Assembly: GCF_003096715.1 (NCBI RefSeq)
Contig: NZ_QEOL01000002.1
Span: 248,001-312,000, forward strand
Origin: Paraburkholderia silvatlantica
Lineage (GTDB): Bacteria > Pseudomonadota > Gammaproteobacteria > Burkholderiales > Burkholderiaceae
Direction: 5' to 3'
DNA length: 64,000 bases
Part shown: positions 8,881-18,290 of the stretch, piece after piece
Position numbering within the stretch: position 1 is the first letter of the stretch
Layout: every line of letters starts with the position of its first letter
Position numbers and translations under genes: made by a program
The notes under the pieces: model-generated
What the model saw: only the letters and a program-made list of their open reading frames with translations
What the model was told of the DNA's origin: nothing
The model's database searches: none

Positions 8881-10053
8881 ATGAGTTCTGCTCCCTCGCT
8901 GCACGCTTCGCCCGACCTTTCGACCCCGTTCAGCCGCCGATTCGGTTTGCGCCTGCCGCTCGTACAGGGCCCGATGGCGGGCGGACCGACCACGCCTGCT
9001 CTCGTCGCGGCGGTGTCGAATGCGGGCGGGCTCGGCTTTCTCGCCGGGGCGGCGCTTGCGCCCGAGAAGATCGCGAGCGAAGTCGCCGCGATTCGCGCGC
9101 TCACGGACAAGCCCTTCGGCGTGAATCTGTTCGTGCTCGACCCCGCGAATCCCGGCGAAGCCACCGTGCGTCGTGCGCTCGAAGCGATCGATCCGGTGGC
9201 GGCGCAGTTCGGCCTGCCGCCGGGCGTTGCGCTCGCGCGTTACGCGCCCGACTTTCGCACGCAGCTCGACGTGGTGATTGCGCTGCGCGTGCCGGTAGTG
9301 AGCTTCACCTTCGGTCTTTTGCCCCAGGCCGACGTTGCCCGCCTGCACGCGGCGGGCAGCTTTGTGATGGGCACGGCGACGCACGTGGCCGAAGCCCTCG
9401 CGTGGCGCGAAGCGGGCGCGGATGCGATCGTCGCGCAAGGCGCCGAAGCGGGTGGCCACCGCGGCACGTTTATCGGCGAGGCGCCGCACGCGCTCATTGG
9501 CACGATGGCGCTGGTGCCGCAACTCGTCGATGCAGTCAGTGCGGTCGATGCGCGCGGTGCAAGCGGCCTGCCGGTGCTGGCGGCGGGCGGCATCATGGAC
9601 GGGCGCGGCATCGTCGCGGCGCTCGCGCTGGGTGCGCAAGGCGTACAGATGGGCACCGCGTTTCTAGGCTGCGAAGAAAGTGCGATTCCCGCCGACTGGA
9701 AGGCGCGGCTGCGTGCGTCGGCGGATACCGCGACCTCGGTCACGCGCGCGATCACCGGGCGCCACGCACGCGGCATTCGCAATCCGCTCATGCAGCAACT
9801 CGAGGCTCGGCCCGAAACGGTCGCGCCGTACCCCGTGCAGAACGCGCTCACGCAGCCGTTGCGCCAGCGCGCGGCGCGCGAGAACGACGGCGATTATCTT
9901 TCGCTGTGGTCGGGGCAGGGCGCACCGCTTTCGCGCAGGCGCGAGGCAGGTCTCGGCGCAAGGCAAATCGTCGAAGCACTCGATGCCGAATGGCGCACGC
10001 TTCTCGGCAAACTACCTGGCAACGTCAGCGGCAACCCCAGTCACGAGTCGTGA
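8881..10053 (+). CDS. Nitronate monooxygenase (2-nitropropane dioxygenase family)
   Basis: A 390-residue FMN-dependent TIM-barrel enzyme that oxidises alkyl nitronates to carbonyl compounds and nitrite. The N-terminal PLVQGPMAGG (about residues 26-35) and the central QGAEAGGHRGTF are conserved; the His of GGHRG is the catalytic base of class I nitronate monooxygenases. VLAAGGI and GAQGVQMGTAFL near residues 235-265 are the phosphate-binding strands. It stands alone and diverges from the dienelactone hydrolase gene. A role in detoxifying propionate-3-nitronate is plausible from the family but is not shown by context. Confidence 0.88.
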   Translation: MSSAPSLHASPDLSTPFSRRFGLRLPLVQGPMAGGPTTPALVAAVSNAGGLGFLAGAALAPEKIASEVAAIRALTDKPFGVNLFVLDPANPGEATVRRALEAIDPVAAQFGLPPGVALARYAPDFRTQLDVVIALRVPVVSFTFGLLPQADVARLHAAGSFVMGTATHVAEALAWREAGADAIVAQGAEAGGHRGTFIGEAPHALIGTMALVPQLVDAVSAVDARGASGLPVLAAGGIMDGRGIVAALALGAQGVQMGTAFLGCEESAIPADWKARLRASADTATSVTRAITGRHARGIRNPLMQQLEARPETVAPYPVQNALTQPLRQRAARENDGDYLSLWSGQGAPLSRRREAGLGARQIVEALDAEWRTLLGKLPGNVSGNPSHES

Positions 10054-10624
10054 GGCACGTAGCCGCACGAGATGGGCGTCGGCCGCGCATCGGCATCCAA
10101 AATTAATCGAATGCTTACTTGAACGGGCACGCGCAAAAAAACGCGCGCCCGACTGCCGCTGGCCTCGCAAACGTTACCGCGAAGGCGAGGGATTTTCATA
10201 TGGTCGCAACGCACCCTGGTGGATTCCCGGAACGCATGCGCCAACACACCAATAACTCCCGTCAAATAATCTCAAAAACGATACGCGCGGCGGCTCCTCA
10301 GAGAATCTCCCAGGCATTGGATCCAAAGTCGGGCTGCCGCATTACATAACGCTTTCAGTCGATTGATCAAGGTTTCGAACTGTTCTTGCAGTACGCATAT
10401 TGGTACTCGCACCAATATCTGAAAAAAGTCCCCCAAATTAATTTGATCACCTACACTTGCGCGCAAGTATGGATGGGCGGCCCGCCATGAACGGGCCATT
10501 CGCCATGCTGGCCAGGTGCATCAAGGATGCATCCTGCGTGGTCGTCCGCACGGGGAGCGACACGTTCGGGGCGCGGGAGCACTGGGCGATTACGTAGATT
10601 TTGGGTTCGAAACTGGAGACTTAC
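10054..10624. other. Long leader region of the amino acid binding-protein gene
   Basis: No supported gene is seen in 570 bp. It contains a GC-rich hairpin with an A-rich loop shortly after the monooxygenase gene (about 10128-10155), two strong inverted repeats (10397-10468, listed separately) and the CTGGAG ribosome-binding site of the next gene. Confidence 0.5.
10397..10468. promoter_or_regulatory. Two inverted repeats upstream of the binding-protein gene
   Basis: ATATTGGT (10397-10404) and ACCAATAT (10411-10418) form a perfect 8-bp inverted repeat with a 6-nt spacer. ACTTGCGCGCAAGT (10455-10468) is a perfect 14-bp palindrome. Both lie 150-230 bp before the start codon, so they may be operators or leader hairpins. 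Their binding partner is unknown. Confidence 0.45.
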
Positions 10625-11770
10625 ATGACTATCAAGGTTCACAAGCTGTTGCCGATCAGCGCTGCGGCCATTATGTTCGCGTCGTTCGCAACGGCAGCGA
10701 GCGCAGACGTTACGGTCAAGATTGGCCACGTCGCGCCGCTTACGGGTGGGATTGCGCACCTCGGTAAAGACAACGAAAACGGCGCACGTCTCGCAGTCGA
10801 AGAGATCAACGCGAAGGGCCTCGTGATCGGCGGCCAGAAGGTCACGCTCGCGCTCGACGCACAAGACGACGCAGCTGACCCGCGCACGGCCACCCAGGTC
10901 GCGCAGAAGCTCGTCGACGACAAGGTCGTTGCCGTCGTCGGCCATCTGAACTCGGGCACGTCGATCCCGGCATCGAAGATCTACAGCGATGCAGGCATCG
11001 TGCAGATCTCGCCGTCGGCCACGAACCCGGCCTATACGCAGCAAGGCTTCAAGACGACCTACCGTGTCGTGGCGACCGACGCCCAGCAAGGTCCGGCGCT
11101 CGCGAACTACGCGGCGAAGGCCCTGAAGGTCAAGACCGTTGCCGTGGTCGACGACTCGACGGCTTATGGCCAGGGTCTCGCGAACGAATTCGAGAAGACC
11201 GCCAAGTCGCTCGGCATGAACGTGCTGTCGCATGACGCGACAAACGACAAGGCCGTGGACTTCCGCGCCATTCTGACGAAGATCAAGGGCGAAAACCCCG
11301 ACGCGATCATGTACGGCGGCATGGACGCCACCGGCGGCCCGTTCGCCAAGCAAGCCAAGCAGCTTGGCCTGCGCGCGAAGGTGCTCGCGGGCGACGGCGT
11401 CTGTACCGACAAGCTGGCCGACCTGGCCGGCGACGCGACCGACAACATCGTGTGTTCGGAAGCGGGCATGGCGCTCGAAAAGATGCCGGGCGGCAAGGAA
11501 TTCGAAGCCAAGTTCGAGAAGCGCTTCGGCCAGCCGATCCAGATCTACGCACCGTTCACGTATGACGCTGTGTACATCATCGTCGACGCAATGAAGCGTG
11601 CGAACTCGACGGATCCGGCAAAGATCCTCGCCGAAATGCCGAGCACGGACTACAAGGGCGTGATTGGCGAGACGACCTTCGATTCGAAGGGCGACCTCAA
11701 GCACGGCGTGATCTCGCTGTACAACTACAAGTCGGGCAAGAAGTCGCTGCTCGACGTCGTGAAGATGTAA
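10625..11770 (+). CDS. Branched-chain amino acid ABC transporter substrate-binding protein (LivK-like)
   Basis: A 381-residue periplasmic receptor with a signal peptide (cleavage after SASA or nearby, residue about 28) and the Leu/Ile/Val-binding fold: IGHVAPLTGGIAHLGKDNENG at the start of the mature domain, VVGHLNSGTSIPASKIY, and VDDSTAYGQGLANEF. The latter segments contact the ligand's alpha-carboxyl and amino groups in LivJ/LivK. CTGGAG precedes the ATG at 10625. The permease and ATPase genes (livHMGF) are not adjacent, and a terminator follows at once, so this receptor is transcribed alone and must pair with a transporter encoded elsewhere. Confidence 0.92.
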   Translation: MTIKVHKLLPISAAAIMFASFATAASADVTVKIGHVAPLTGGIAHLGKDNENGARLAVEEINAKGLVIGGQKVTLALDAQDDAADPRTATQVAQKLVDDKVVAVVGHLNSGTSIPASKIYSDAGIVQISPSATNPAYTQQGFKTTYRVVATDAQQGPALANYAAKALKVKTVAVVDDSTAYGQGLANEFEKTAKSLGMNVLSHDATNDKAVDFRAILTKIKGENPDAIMYGGMDATGGPFAKQAKQLGLRAKVLAGDGVCTDKLADLAGDATDNIVCSEAGMALEKMPGGKEFEAKFEKRFGQPIQIYAPFTYDAVYIIVDAMKRANSTDPAKILAEMPSTDYKGVIGETTFDSKGDLKHGVISLYNYKSGKKSLLDVVKM

Positions 11771-11804
11771 ATCGCGTTTAGCGATTTCGCTCACGCGATT
11801 GGAA

Positions 11805-11839
11805 AAGCCCGCGGGTCTTCGGACTCGCGGGCTTTTTTT
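11805..11839 (+). terminator. Rho-independent terminator of the LivK-like gene
   Basis: A 13-bp stem with one G-T wobble (AAGCCCGCGGGTC / GACTCGCGGGCTT) closes on a TTCG tetraloop and runs into T7. It lies 35 bp after the stop codon. Confidence 0.93.
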
Positions 11840-11876
11840 GCTTGGGGTTTCGCATGACGCGCCAGGCGATGCGCTG

Positions 11877-13097
11877 TCAGATCCCCAACCGCCGCAACAC
11901 CTTCGGCCCCGCAAACGCCACGAGCGCCGCGCACAACGCCACGACGGCCAGCCCGACCGTGAGGTTGGTCACCTGGGTAATCCCGCCGATCACGACCGGC
12001 CCGAACAGCAAGCCGAAATACGCGATGCCCGCCACATGCGCGAGCCCTTCGGCCGCGTGGATGCCCTTCACGCGCGCGGCGGCCGCGAACAGCACCGGCA
12101 TCATGTTCGCAAGGCCCAGACCCATCAGCGTGAAACCGGTGAGCGCGGTGAACGGAAACGGCAGCAGCAGCGCGCCGATCATGCCCGCGCACGCGAGCGA
12201 GGCGCTCGCCATCACGAGCTGCGGCGCGCCGAAGCGCGCGCGCACGGCGTCGCCGGCGAAGCGCGCCGCGGCCATGCCGCCGGAGAACGCCGCGTAGGCC
12301 GCGCTGGCGAGCGCGGGCGTGGAGAGCACCACGTCGCGCATGTAGACCGTGGCCCAGTCGTACATCGCGCCTTCGGCGATCAGGGCGATCAGCGCGATGG
12401 CGCCGAGCGCCCAGAGCGCGGGCGTGCGCCAGCGGTTGCCGGTTTTCGCGTGCTCGCCGTGCGTGGCGTGAGGCACATGCGGCAGGACGGCCGGGCACGA
12501 GACGAAGAGCACGAGCGCCGCCAGCGCCGAAGCGAGAAATAGATGCAGCGCCGGCGCCATGCCGCGCGCGAGCAGCGCGCCGCCGATCGCCGCGCCGGCC
12601 ATGCCGCCCAGGCTGAACATGCCGTGCAGCCCCGACATGATCGGTTTGGCGACGGCCTCTTCCACGGCGCTCGCTTCGGCGTTCATGGCGACGTCGAGCG
12701 TGGCCATGCCCACGCCGAAAAAGGCGAGCACGACGATCAGCATCCAGTAATAAGGGACAACCAGGATCAGCGCGCCGCACACGGACATCGTCAGGCCGCC
12801 GGTGAGGCAGGCGCGGCGCGAGCCCGCGCGCGCGATCCAGCCGCCGATGGTCGTCATCGCGGCGATCGAGCCGCCCGCGACCGCGAAGAGCGCGTAGGAA
12901 AGCAGCGCCGGGCTCAGATGGAACTTGTCGCGCACGGTGGGCACGTGCACGCCCCACGACGCGTACATCATGCCGGCGATGAAAAAGAGCGCCATGGTCG
13001 CGATCCGCGCGCGATGACGCGTGGCGGCGGGCAGCGCGCGATGCTGGGCGGCGGGGCTCGCAACGGCGAGGGGGGGATCGGACGGTCGGTCGGACAC
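11877..13097 (-). CDS. Major facilitator superfamily transporter
   Basis: A 406-residue membrane protein with about twelve hydrophobic segments. The N-terminal half starts ALFFIAGMMYASWGVHVPTV, and a loop with a GGWIARAGSRR segment lies between TM2 and TM3, the usual MFS A-motif position. A His-rich cytoplasmic loop (about residues 205-220) separates the halves. The sequence resembles the fucose permease/YbjJ-like MFS branch, but its substrate is not predictable. It is convergent with the LivK-like gene across the terminator and divergent from the HugZ-like gene. Confidence 0.85.
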   Translation of the reverse strand: MSDRPSDPPLAVASPAAQHRALPAATRHRARIATMALFFIAGMMYASWGVHVPTVRDKFHLSPALLSYALFAVAGGSIAAMTTIGGWIARAGSRRACLTGGLTMSVCGALILVVPYYWMLIVVLAFFGVGMATLDVAMNAEASAVEEAVAKPIMSGLHGMFSLGGMAGAAIGGALLARGMAPALHLFLASALAALVLFVSCPAVLPHVPHATHGEHAKTGNRWRTPALWALGAIALIALIAEGAMYDWATVYMRDVVLSTPALASAAYAAFSGGMAAARFAGDAVRARFGAPQLVMASASLACAGMIGALLLPFPFTALTGFTLMGLGLANMMPVLFAAAARVKGIHAAEGLAHVAGIAYFGLLFGPVVIGGITQVTNLTVGLAVVALCAALVAFAGPKVLRRLGI

Positions 13098-13245
13098 GGG
13101 AATTCCGGCTGGAAGAGAGAAGGTGGGAGAGGAAGGCGCCTGAAAGCAAACGACGATTCTAACGAAGGTGCGCCTGGCCTGTCGGAGCGCGTTTGCCGAG
13201 CCAGCTGCTCTAATATCGGGGCATCCATCGTGCGAGGACGCACCC

Positions 13246-13923
13246 TTGAAGATTCCCGCTCACGCGCCGCTGCATCTGCTGCACCAGGCGCCCACCGCCA
13301 CGCTCGCCACGCACTCGCGCGAGCCGCGCGGCTTCCCGTACCCCACGCTGCTGCCGTTCGCGCCCGACGCCAGGCACCGTCCGGTGATCCTGGTGAGCCG
13401 GCTGGCCGAGCACACGCGCAATCTGCTCGACGACCCGCGCGCGGGCTTTCTCGTCGCGCACGCCAGCGACGCCGACGTGCTGAACGCGCCGCGCGCCACG
13501 CTGCTCGGCCGCTTCGAACCGGTCGAGGCGGCCGCCCACGAGGCGAGCGAGGCGCTGGCGCGGCGCTACGTGCGCTATCACCCGGACGCCGGGCGTTATC
13601 TCGCACTCGGCGACTTCACCTTCTGGGTCATGCACGTGGAGCGGCTGCGCTATATCGGCGGCTTTGGCGCGATGGGCTGGATGGACGGCGCCGACCTCGA
13701 CACGCTGGCGCCGCTCGCGCCCACCGAAGAAACCACGCTGATCCGCTTTTTCGAAACGCACCCCGCGCGCCGTGCCGGACTGGAACTCGCAGGCGTGGAT
13801 CGCTACGGCGCCGATCTCGTGATCGACGGCGCCCGCACGCGCTTCGTTTTCGATGCGCCGCAGCTTGATTTGCAATCCTTGCATGCGGTGCTAGCAGACT
13901 GCATCGAGCGCCATGCGCAATGA
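13246..13923 (+). CDS. HugZ-like pyridoxamine 5'-phosphate oxidase-fold protein
   Basis: A protein of about 225 residues with a split-barrel flavin/heme-binding domain (PTATLATHSREPRGFPYPTL, then SRLAEHTRNLLDDPRAGFLV) and a C-terminal DUF2470-like region. Relatives include HugZ heme oxygenases and FMN-binding PNPOx-fold proteins. I place the start at TTG 13246, because GAGGA lies 7 nt upstream and the protein fold begins just after. A TAATAT box at about 13211-13216 could be the -10 element. No heme-uptake genes are adjacent, so heme degradation is only a family-based possibility. Confidence 0.75.
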   Translation: MKIPAHAPLHLLHQAPTATLATHSREPRGFPYPTLLPFAPDARHRPVILVSRLAEHTRNLLDDPRAGFLVAHASDADVLNAPRATLLGRFEPVEAAAHEASEALARRYVRYHPDAGRYLALGDFTFWVMHVERLRYIGGFGAMGWMDGADLDTLAPLAPTEETTLIRFFETHPARRAGLELAGVDRYGADLVIDGARTRFVFDAPQLDLQSLHAVLADCIERHAQ

Positions 13924-14335
13924 CGTTTTTTCCGCCCACGCGGGCGTCATCCGCCGTCGCCTATGGCGTGTGGTCTCATGCCGCTTCGCAACAGCCCATT
14001 TCTGTCCCCGTCGACTGGCGCGAAGTTGTCATGCGATGAAATGTTTGCCCTATTTCAACGTATTTAATTTTCATCCGCTGCTAATTATGAGATGTGGATT
14101 TATCTGGCAAAAGCGGGATTTAGTAAAAATGCTGATTTGCACGAAATGACAGTGAGTTAGCACCTTGCGGGAAGGTGGTGGATTGAAATCTGGCTTTAAT
14201 TATTTTTATTGCTTACATGCATCCCGGCATTCAATTTTGTGTTAATCTCGCCACCGATTTCCGAGGCACGCATCTGTCAATCGGCATACTGGCGCGAGAT
14301 CAGTAGCCATTAAAGATCAAACCACAAGGGCACCT
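13924..14335. other. AT-rich region upstream of the H-NS-family gene
   Basis: 412 bp, markedly more AT-rich than the flanks and without a supported gene. H-NS proteins bind AT-rich curved DNA and commonly repress their own promoters, so autoregulation is a reasonable inference. Confidence 0.5.
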
Positions 14336-14644
14336 ATGTCTTCCTACAAGGAACTTCTCGCTCAGCGAGAAAAGCTGGAAAAGCAGATTGAAGAGGCGAA
14401 GGCTCGCGAATATGCCGAAGTCCTCGACGAGATCAAGCAAAAAATGGCCGACTACGGTATTACCCTGGCAGAACTCGGCGGCGGCCGCGGCAGCGCCAAA
14501 GCCGCGAAGGCCGCCAGCCGTTCGCGTGCGAGCGTCGCGCCGAAATACCGCGATCCCGACAGCGGCAGCACGTGGTCGGGCCGCGGCAAGCCGCCGCGCT
14601 GGATCGCCGGTCAAGACCGCGATCGTTTTCTGATCCAGAAGTAA
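14336..14644 (+). CDS. H-NS family nucleoid-associated protein
   Basis: A 102-residue protein with an N-terminal coiled-coil oligomerisation region (LLAQREKLEKQIEEAKARE, about residues 6-24, continuing to 40). A basic Ala/Arg/Ser linker leads to the C-terminal DNA-binding core KYRDPDSGSTWSGRGKPPRW (about 71-90), where the WSGRGKPPRW loop enters the AT-rich minor groove. It silences AT-rich, often horizontally acquired DNA. The gene has a long AT-rich leader and ends in its own strong terminator. Length fits the Burkholderia H-NS-like paralogues. Confidence 0.94.
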   Translation: MSSYKELLAQREKLEKQIEEAKAREYAEVLDEIKQKMADYGITLAELGGGRGSAKAAKAASRSRASVAPKYRDPDSGSTWSGRGKPPRWIAGQDRDRFLIQK

Positions 14645-14736
14645 ATCAACGTGTCGGCGGCGCGTTTGAACGCGCTGCGCATGAGTGAACGCAGCAGCCG
14701 AGTCAGGCCGGGCATCGCCTGATTCTCGAAAACAAG

Positions 14737-14769
14737 AAGCCGCGCAGTCTTGGGACGCGCGGCTTTTTG
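14737..14769 (+). terminator. Rho-independent terminator of the H-NS gene
   Basis: A 9-bp stem AAGCCGCGC / GCGCGGCTT (14737-14745 with 14757-14765) is followed by T residues, 92 bp after the stop codon. Confidence 0.88.
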
Positions 14770-14938
14770 ATTTTCCGCGCTGCACCAGGTTGCAAGCGGC
14801 AGTATCGCCGGCGTGAATGAGAATGCTTCCCGGTCTTGTAGGCATCTGATTTAAAAGAGATTTTTAGGGATATCCATAAAATCGACGCAGATGGCCGTTA
14901 CAATCGCGGTTATTCCCTAATTTGCTCTCCCGCCGCAC

Positions 14939-16120
14939 ATGACTTCTTCCGCCTCCCCGCCGCTGTCAGATAAACACGAGGTCGCGCGCCGCACGACGTG
15001 GGTCAGCGTTGCTGTCAATAGCGTGCTGGTGGTCCTGCAAATCGTCATTGGCGTGCTTGCGCATTCGCAGGCTTTGATCGCCGACGGCGTTCATTCACTG
15101 GCCGATATCGTTTCCGACTTCGTCGTGCTGCTGGCCAACCGGCATAGCGGCGCAAAGCCGGACGCCGATCATAACTACGGCCACAGCCGTTATGAGACGG
15201 TCGCGTCGTTATTCCTCGGCGCATTATTGATTGCGGTGGGCGTCGGCATGCTGGTGCGCGCCGGCACGCGCATCATGAATCTCGGCGATATTCCGGCGCT
15301 GCACGTGAGCGCGCTGGTCGTCGCGCTCCTCGTGCTGGTTTCCAAGGAGGGGCTCTTTCGCTACATGCTGCGCGAGGCGCAGCGCGTGCGTTCGGCCATG
15401 CTGATCGCCAATGCGTGGCATGCGCGCTCGGACGCGGCGTCGTCGCTCGTCGTGGCGATCGGCATCGTGGGCAGCCTCGCGGGCGTGCGGCTGCTCGATC
15501 CGATCGCAGCGGCGATTGTCGGCTTCATGGTCGCGCGCATGGGCTGGGTATTCGGCTGGGACGCGCTGCAGGACCTCTCCGACCGCGCGCTCGACGAAGC
15601 CGCCGCCGCGGACCTGCGCGCGCTGCTGATGGGCACCCCGGGCGTGCTCGATGTGCACGAGATGCGCACGCGCAAGACCGGCGACCTCGCGCTCGTGGAT
15701 GCGCACATCCTCGTCGATCCGCTGATTTCGGTTTCGGAAGGGCACTACATCGCGGAGACGGCGCGCGCCCGTCTGCTCACCGATGCACGCGTGCTCGACG
15801 CGCTGATTCACGTCGATCCCGAAGACGACATGCACGTGCGCTCCGTGGCCAACCTGCCTGCGCGCGACGACGTAGCGGCAGGCCTGCGAAACGCGCTGGC
15901 GGAGCATGACGTGCATGTCGAAGCCGTCACGCTGCACTACCTGAGCACGGGCCTGGAGATTCAGGTGGTGCTGGCCGCGGCAGACGATGCGCGCCGCGCG
16001 GCTGACGTGGACCTGGAAGCGCTGTGCGCGCGCCTCGGCGCGAGCAAGCTCGAGGTCGTGCAGCCGCTCGATGCGCACGGCGTGCTGGCCGCGCACGGCA
16101 AACCGCGCGAGGCGCATTGA
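14939..16120 (+). CDS. Cation diffusion facilitator (CDF) family metal exporter
   Basis: A 393-residue inner-membrane protein. TM segments cover about residues 20-210, and a cytoplasmic C-terminal domain with two tandem ferredoxin-like folds follows (longer than the usual 300-residue CDF). The transport site is visible in LIADGVHSLADIVSDF (TM2) and NAWHARSDAASSL (TM5), giving the HxxxD/HxxxD metal ligands. CDF proteins expel Zn, Fe, Mn or related divalent ions in exchange for protons. The extended tail resembles the FieF/MamM type with an added repeat. Metal specificity cannot be set from sequence alone. Confidence 0.88.
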   Translation: MTSSASPPLSDKHEVARRTTWVSVAVNSVLVVLQIVIGVLAHSQALIADGVHSLADIVSDFVVLLANRHSGAKPDADHNYGHSRYETVASLFLGALLIAVGVGMLVRAGTRIMNLGDIPALHVSALVVALLVLVSKEGLFRYMLREAQRVRSAMLIANAWHARSDAASSLVVAIGIVGSLAGVRLLDPIAAAIVGFMVARMGWVFGWDALQDLSDRALDEAAAADLRALLMGTPGVLDVHEMRTRKTGDLALVDAHILVDPLISVSEGHYIAETARARLLTDARVLDALIHVDPEDDMHVRSVANLPARDDVAAGLRNALAEHDVHVEAVTLHYLSTGLEIQVVLAAADDARRAADVDLEALCARLGASKLEVVQPLDAHGVLAAHGKPREAH

Positions 16121-16140
16121 AGCGCGCGAGGAACGCAGGC

Positions 16141-16165
16141 GGCGCGACAGGGAAGCCGTCGCGCC
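16141..16165. terminator. Hairpin between convergent CDF and Lrp genes
   Basis: An 8-bp perfect stem GGCGCGAC/GTCGCGCC (16141-16148 with 16158-16165) has a 9-nt loop and sits in the 54-bp gap between two convergent genes. No T tract follows on either strand, so termination is inferred from position only. Confidence 0.4.
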
Positions 16166-16174
16166 TTCGCCCAT

Positions 16175-16645
16175 TCAAAGCGGCAATTGCGTATCGAACT
16201 TGATTTCCCGCAGCACGACGCTCGTGCGCACCTGCGCCACGGCGGGAATGCGGAAGATACGCTCGTGCAGGAAGGCGTCGTAGGCCTTGATATCGGGCGC
16301 GACGATCTTGAGGATGTAGTCCGATTCGCCCGTGGTGCTGTAACACTCGGTGACTTCGGGGCAGGTGGCGATCTCGCGCTCGAACGCTTCGACGCCGCCT
16401 TCGGTGTGGCGCGTGAGATGGATATGCGCGAGTGCGCAGACGTGCAGGCCAAGCTTTTCGCGATCGAGCAGCGCCGTGTAGCGCTGGATCACGCCCGACT
16501 GTTCCATGTCCTTGATACGGCGCCAGCACGGCGTGCTGGAAAGTCCCACCTGGTCGGAGATTTCCTGCACCGAGCGGCGCGCGTCCAGCTGCAGCAGGCG
16601 CAGGATCTTCTGAGAGAACGTATCGAGTGTCAACTGCGCCTCCAT
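16175..16645 (-). CDS. Lrp/AsnC family transcriptional regulator
   Basis: A protein of about 156 residues. The N-terminal winged HTH contains ILRLLQLDARRSVQEISDQVGLSSTPCWRRIKDME (listed here as an interval of about residues 14-48), and the C-terminal RAM/ligand-sensing domain ends DYILKIVAPDIKAYDAF and RTSVVLREIKFDTQLPL. It is a typical local Lrp-type octameric regulator. I prefer the start MEAQLTL at 16645 over an ATG at 16693 because homologues begin there and an AGGAA sits upstream. No adjacent amino acid gene shares its promoter, so the target is unknown. Confidence 0.9.
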   Translation of the reverse strand: MEAQLTLDTFSQKILRLLQLDARRSVQEISDQVGLSSTPCWRRIKDMEQSGVIQRYTALLDREKLGLHVCALAHIHLTRHTEGGVEAFEREIATCPEVTECYSTTGESDYILKIVAPDIKAYDAFLHERIFRIPAVAQVRTSVVLREIKFDTQLPL

Positions 16646-16722
16646 TGCGTCGCTGTGTTCCTGAATGTTAGAGGCCAGGAGAATAGAACGCAATGTTAAG
16701 CGCGGATGATGAGGGAGATTAC

Positions 16723-17355
16723 CTAATTTGCCGGAGTGCTCGCGGCATTTTGCCCTGAGTCGTCCCCATCAGCGGCGAGCGCGGCTTGCTGCGCCCGCAG
16801 GTCGGCCAGCATGTTGCAGAAGAGGGCGCCTTGCTCGATCGCGTCGTCGAGCGCGACATGCGTGTGCGGATGATCGTCGAACCAGTGCTTCGGAAAGCGC
16901 GGCTTGATGCACTTGCGGTACGGCAGGCCCGTCATCGCGAAGGCGAGCGTCTTGATGTCGAGCGCCGACCACGAGAACGGGCAACGCCCGGCGAAGCGCA
17001 TCATGTACCAGAACATGAAGGTGAAGTCGAAGCCCGCCGGCATCGCCACGAACACCGGCTTGCCGGGCAGCGCCTCCACCCATTCGACATAGGCGACGAG
17101 CGCCGCCGCCGGGTTTTGCAGATCCTTGCGGCACGCGGCCCAGGCCTCGGGCTGCGTCTCCCACCAGGCGGCCTGCACCGGATGCGGCGCCGCGCCTTCG
17201 AGCATCTCGAGATTGGCCGAGAACGTGGCGATCAAACGCTTGTCGGCGGTGTATGCCGCCGAAGCGAAACTCAACATCGAATGCGGGCCGGGAATGGGAC
17301 CATCGGCCTCGACATCGGTGCTGACGTAAATCTCCTCAATAGCGGCTTGATTCAT
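16723..17355 (-). CDS. 3'-5' exonuclease, DEDDh/RNase T-like
   Basis: A 210-residue protein with the DEDD exonuclease residues: Asp and Glu in STDVEADGP (about residues 11-19), Asp in [11 protein letters not shown] (about 131), and His-Asp in [11 protein letters not shown] (about 175-185). It would remove nucleotides from DNA or RNA 3' ends with two metal ions. It lies 14 bp downstream of the metallo-beta-lactamase gene and is surely co-transcribed with it. An alternative ATG at 17373 would overlap that gene by 4 bp. Substrate unknown; no polymerase domain is present. Confidence 0.85.
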   Translation of the reverse strand: MNQAAIEEIYVSTDVEADGPIPGPHSMLSFASAAYTADKRLIATFSANLEMLEGAAPHPVQAAWWETQPEAWAACRKDLQNPAAALVAYVEWVEALPGKPVFVAMPAGFDFTFMFWYMMRFAGRCPFSWSALDIKTLAFAMTGLPYRKCIKPRFPKHWFDDHPHTHVALDDAIEQGALFCNMLADLRAQQAALAADGDDSGQNAASTPAN

Positions 17356-17369
17356 CGTACTTTTCACTC

Positions 17370-18014
17370 TCATCCGGGTACGCCATCTGCGACGTAGGGG
17401 TTGGAGCGGCGCTCCTCGCCGAAAGTCGAAACCGGGCCATGGCCCGGCACGAACGTGACGTCGTCGCCGAGCGGCCAGAGCTTTTCGCGGATCGACCGGA
17501 TCAGGTCCGCATGATTGCCGCGCGGAAAGTCCGTTCGGCCGATCGAACCCGCGAACAGCACGTCGCCGACCGTGGCGACCCGGTGCTTGCGGCTGAAGAA
17601 GATCACGTGACCCGGCGTGTGTCCGGGGCAGTGATAGACCTCGAGTTCCTCGCTGCCGAAGCGCACCGTGTCGCCGTCGTGAAGCCAGCGCGTGGGCTCG
17701 AACGCCTCGGCGTGACCGAAGCCGAAGCGCACGCTCTGCTGCGGCAACTGGTCGATCCAGAAGCGCTCGTCTTCCTGCGGGCCTTCGATCGGCACGCCGA
17801 ACTTCGTGGCGAGCGCCTTCGCGCCCGCGCAATGGTCGAGGTGGCCATGGGTAAGCAGCACCTTTTCCAGCTGCACGCCCTGACGCTCGATCTCGGCTTC
17901 GATGCGTTCGAGGTCGCCGCCCGGATCGACGACGGCGGCGCGGTTCGTCGTTTCGTCGACGAGCAGCGAGCAGTTTTGCTGGAACGGCGTGACGGGAATC
18001 AGCGTGACTTTCAT
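17370..18014 (-). CDS. MBL-fold hydrolase, glyoxalase II-like (YcbL type)
   Basis: A 214-residue zinc hydrolase with the diagnostic THGHLDH motif (about residues 58-64), a distal [10 protein letters not shown] metal site and [10 protein letters not shown] near the C-terminus. The short form without the C-terminal glutathione domain matches YcbL/type II glyoxalases, which hydrolyse S-lactoylglutathione or similar thioesters. The start at 18014 gives [15 protein letters not shown], typical for the group. It is first in a two-gene operon with the exonuclease. Cytoplasmic. Substrate is a family inference. Confidence 0.9.
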   Translation of the reverse strand: MKVTLIPVTPFQQNCSLLVDETTNRAAVVDPGGDLERIEAEIERQGVQLEKVLLTHGHLDHCAGAKALATKFGVPIEGPQEDERFWIDQLPQQSVRFGFGHAEAFEPTRWLHDGDTVRFGSEELEVYHCPGHTPGHVIFFSRKHRVATVGDVLFAGSIGRTDFPRGNHADLIRSIREKLWPLGDDVTFVPGHGPVSTFGEERRSNPYVADGVPG

Positions 18015-18257
18015 GCGGGAATCGTGGGCGGGTTGGTGCGGTTCGGTCTCGCGGGGCGGGCGCAGCAACGCTTCGAAAGCGGCGATGCGCGCCGGCAGGC
18101 CCCAGCCAAAGGATCGATTGTACCGGGGTGCAGGAAGCGCCGCCGACGCGGCTCGCGGCACGCGGAATCCCTTGTCTGACAAGGGATGCGGCGGCGCAAG
18201 GCGAACGGCTTTGTTACATCAATAGTGAAAAATCATGGAGATTTGTGAGGCACAGGC

Positions 18258-18284
18258 GTGACAGGAATAACTTTTGGGTATAAT
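18258..18284 (+). promoter_or_regulatory. Strong candidate promoter in the rlpA upstream region
   Basis: A perfect TATAAT (18279-18284) is preceded by TGG, giving an extended -10 look, and by GTGACA at 18258-18263 with a slightly short 15-bp spacer. It points toward the structured segment and rlpA. Confidence 0.55.
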
Positions 18285-18290
18285 GCGACC

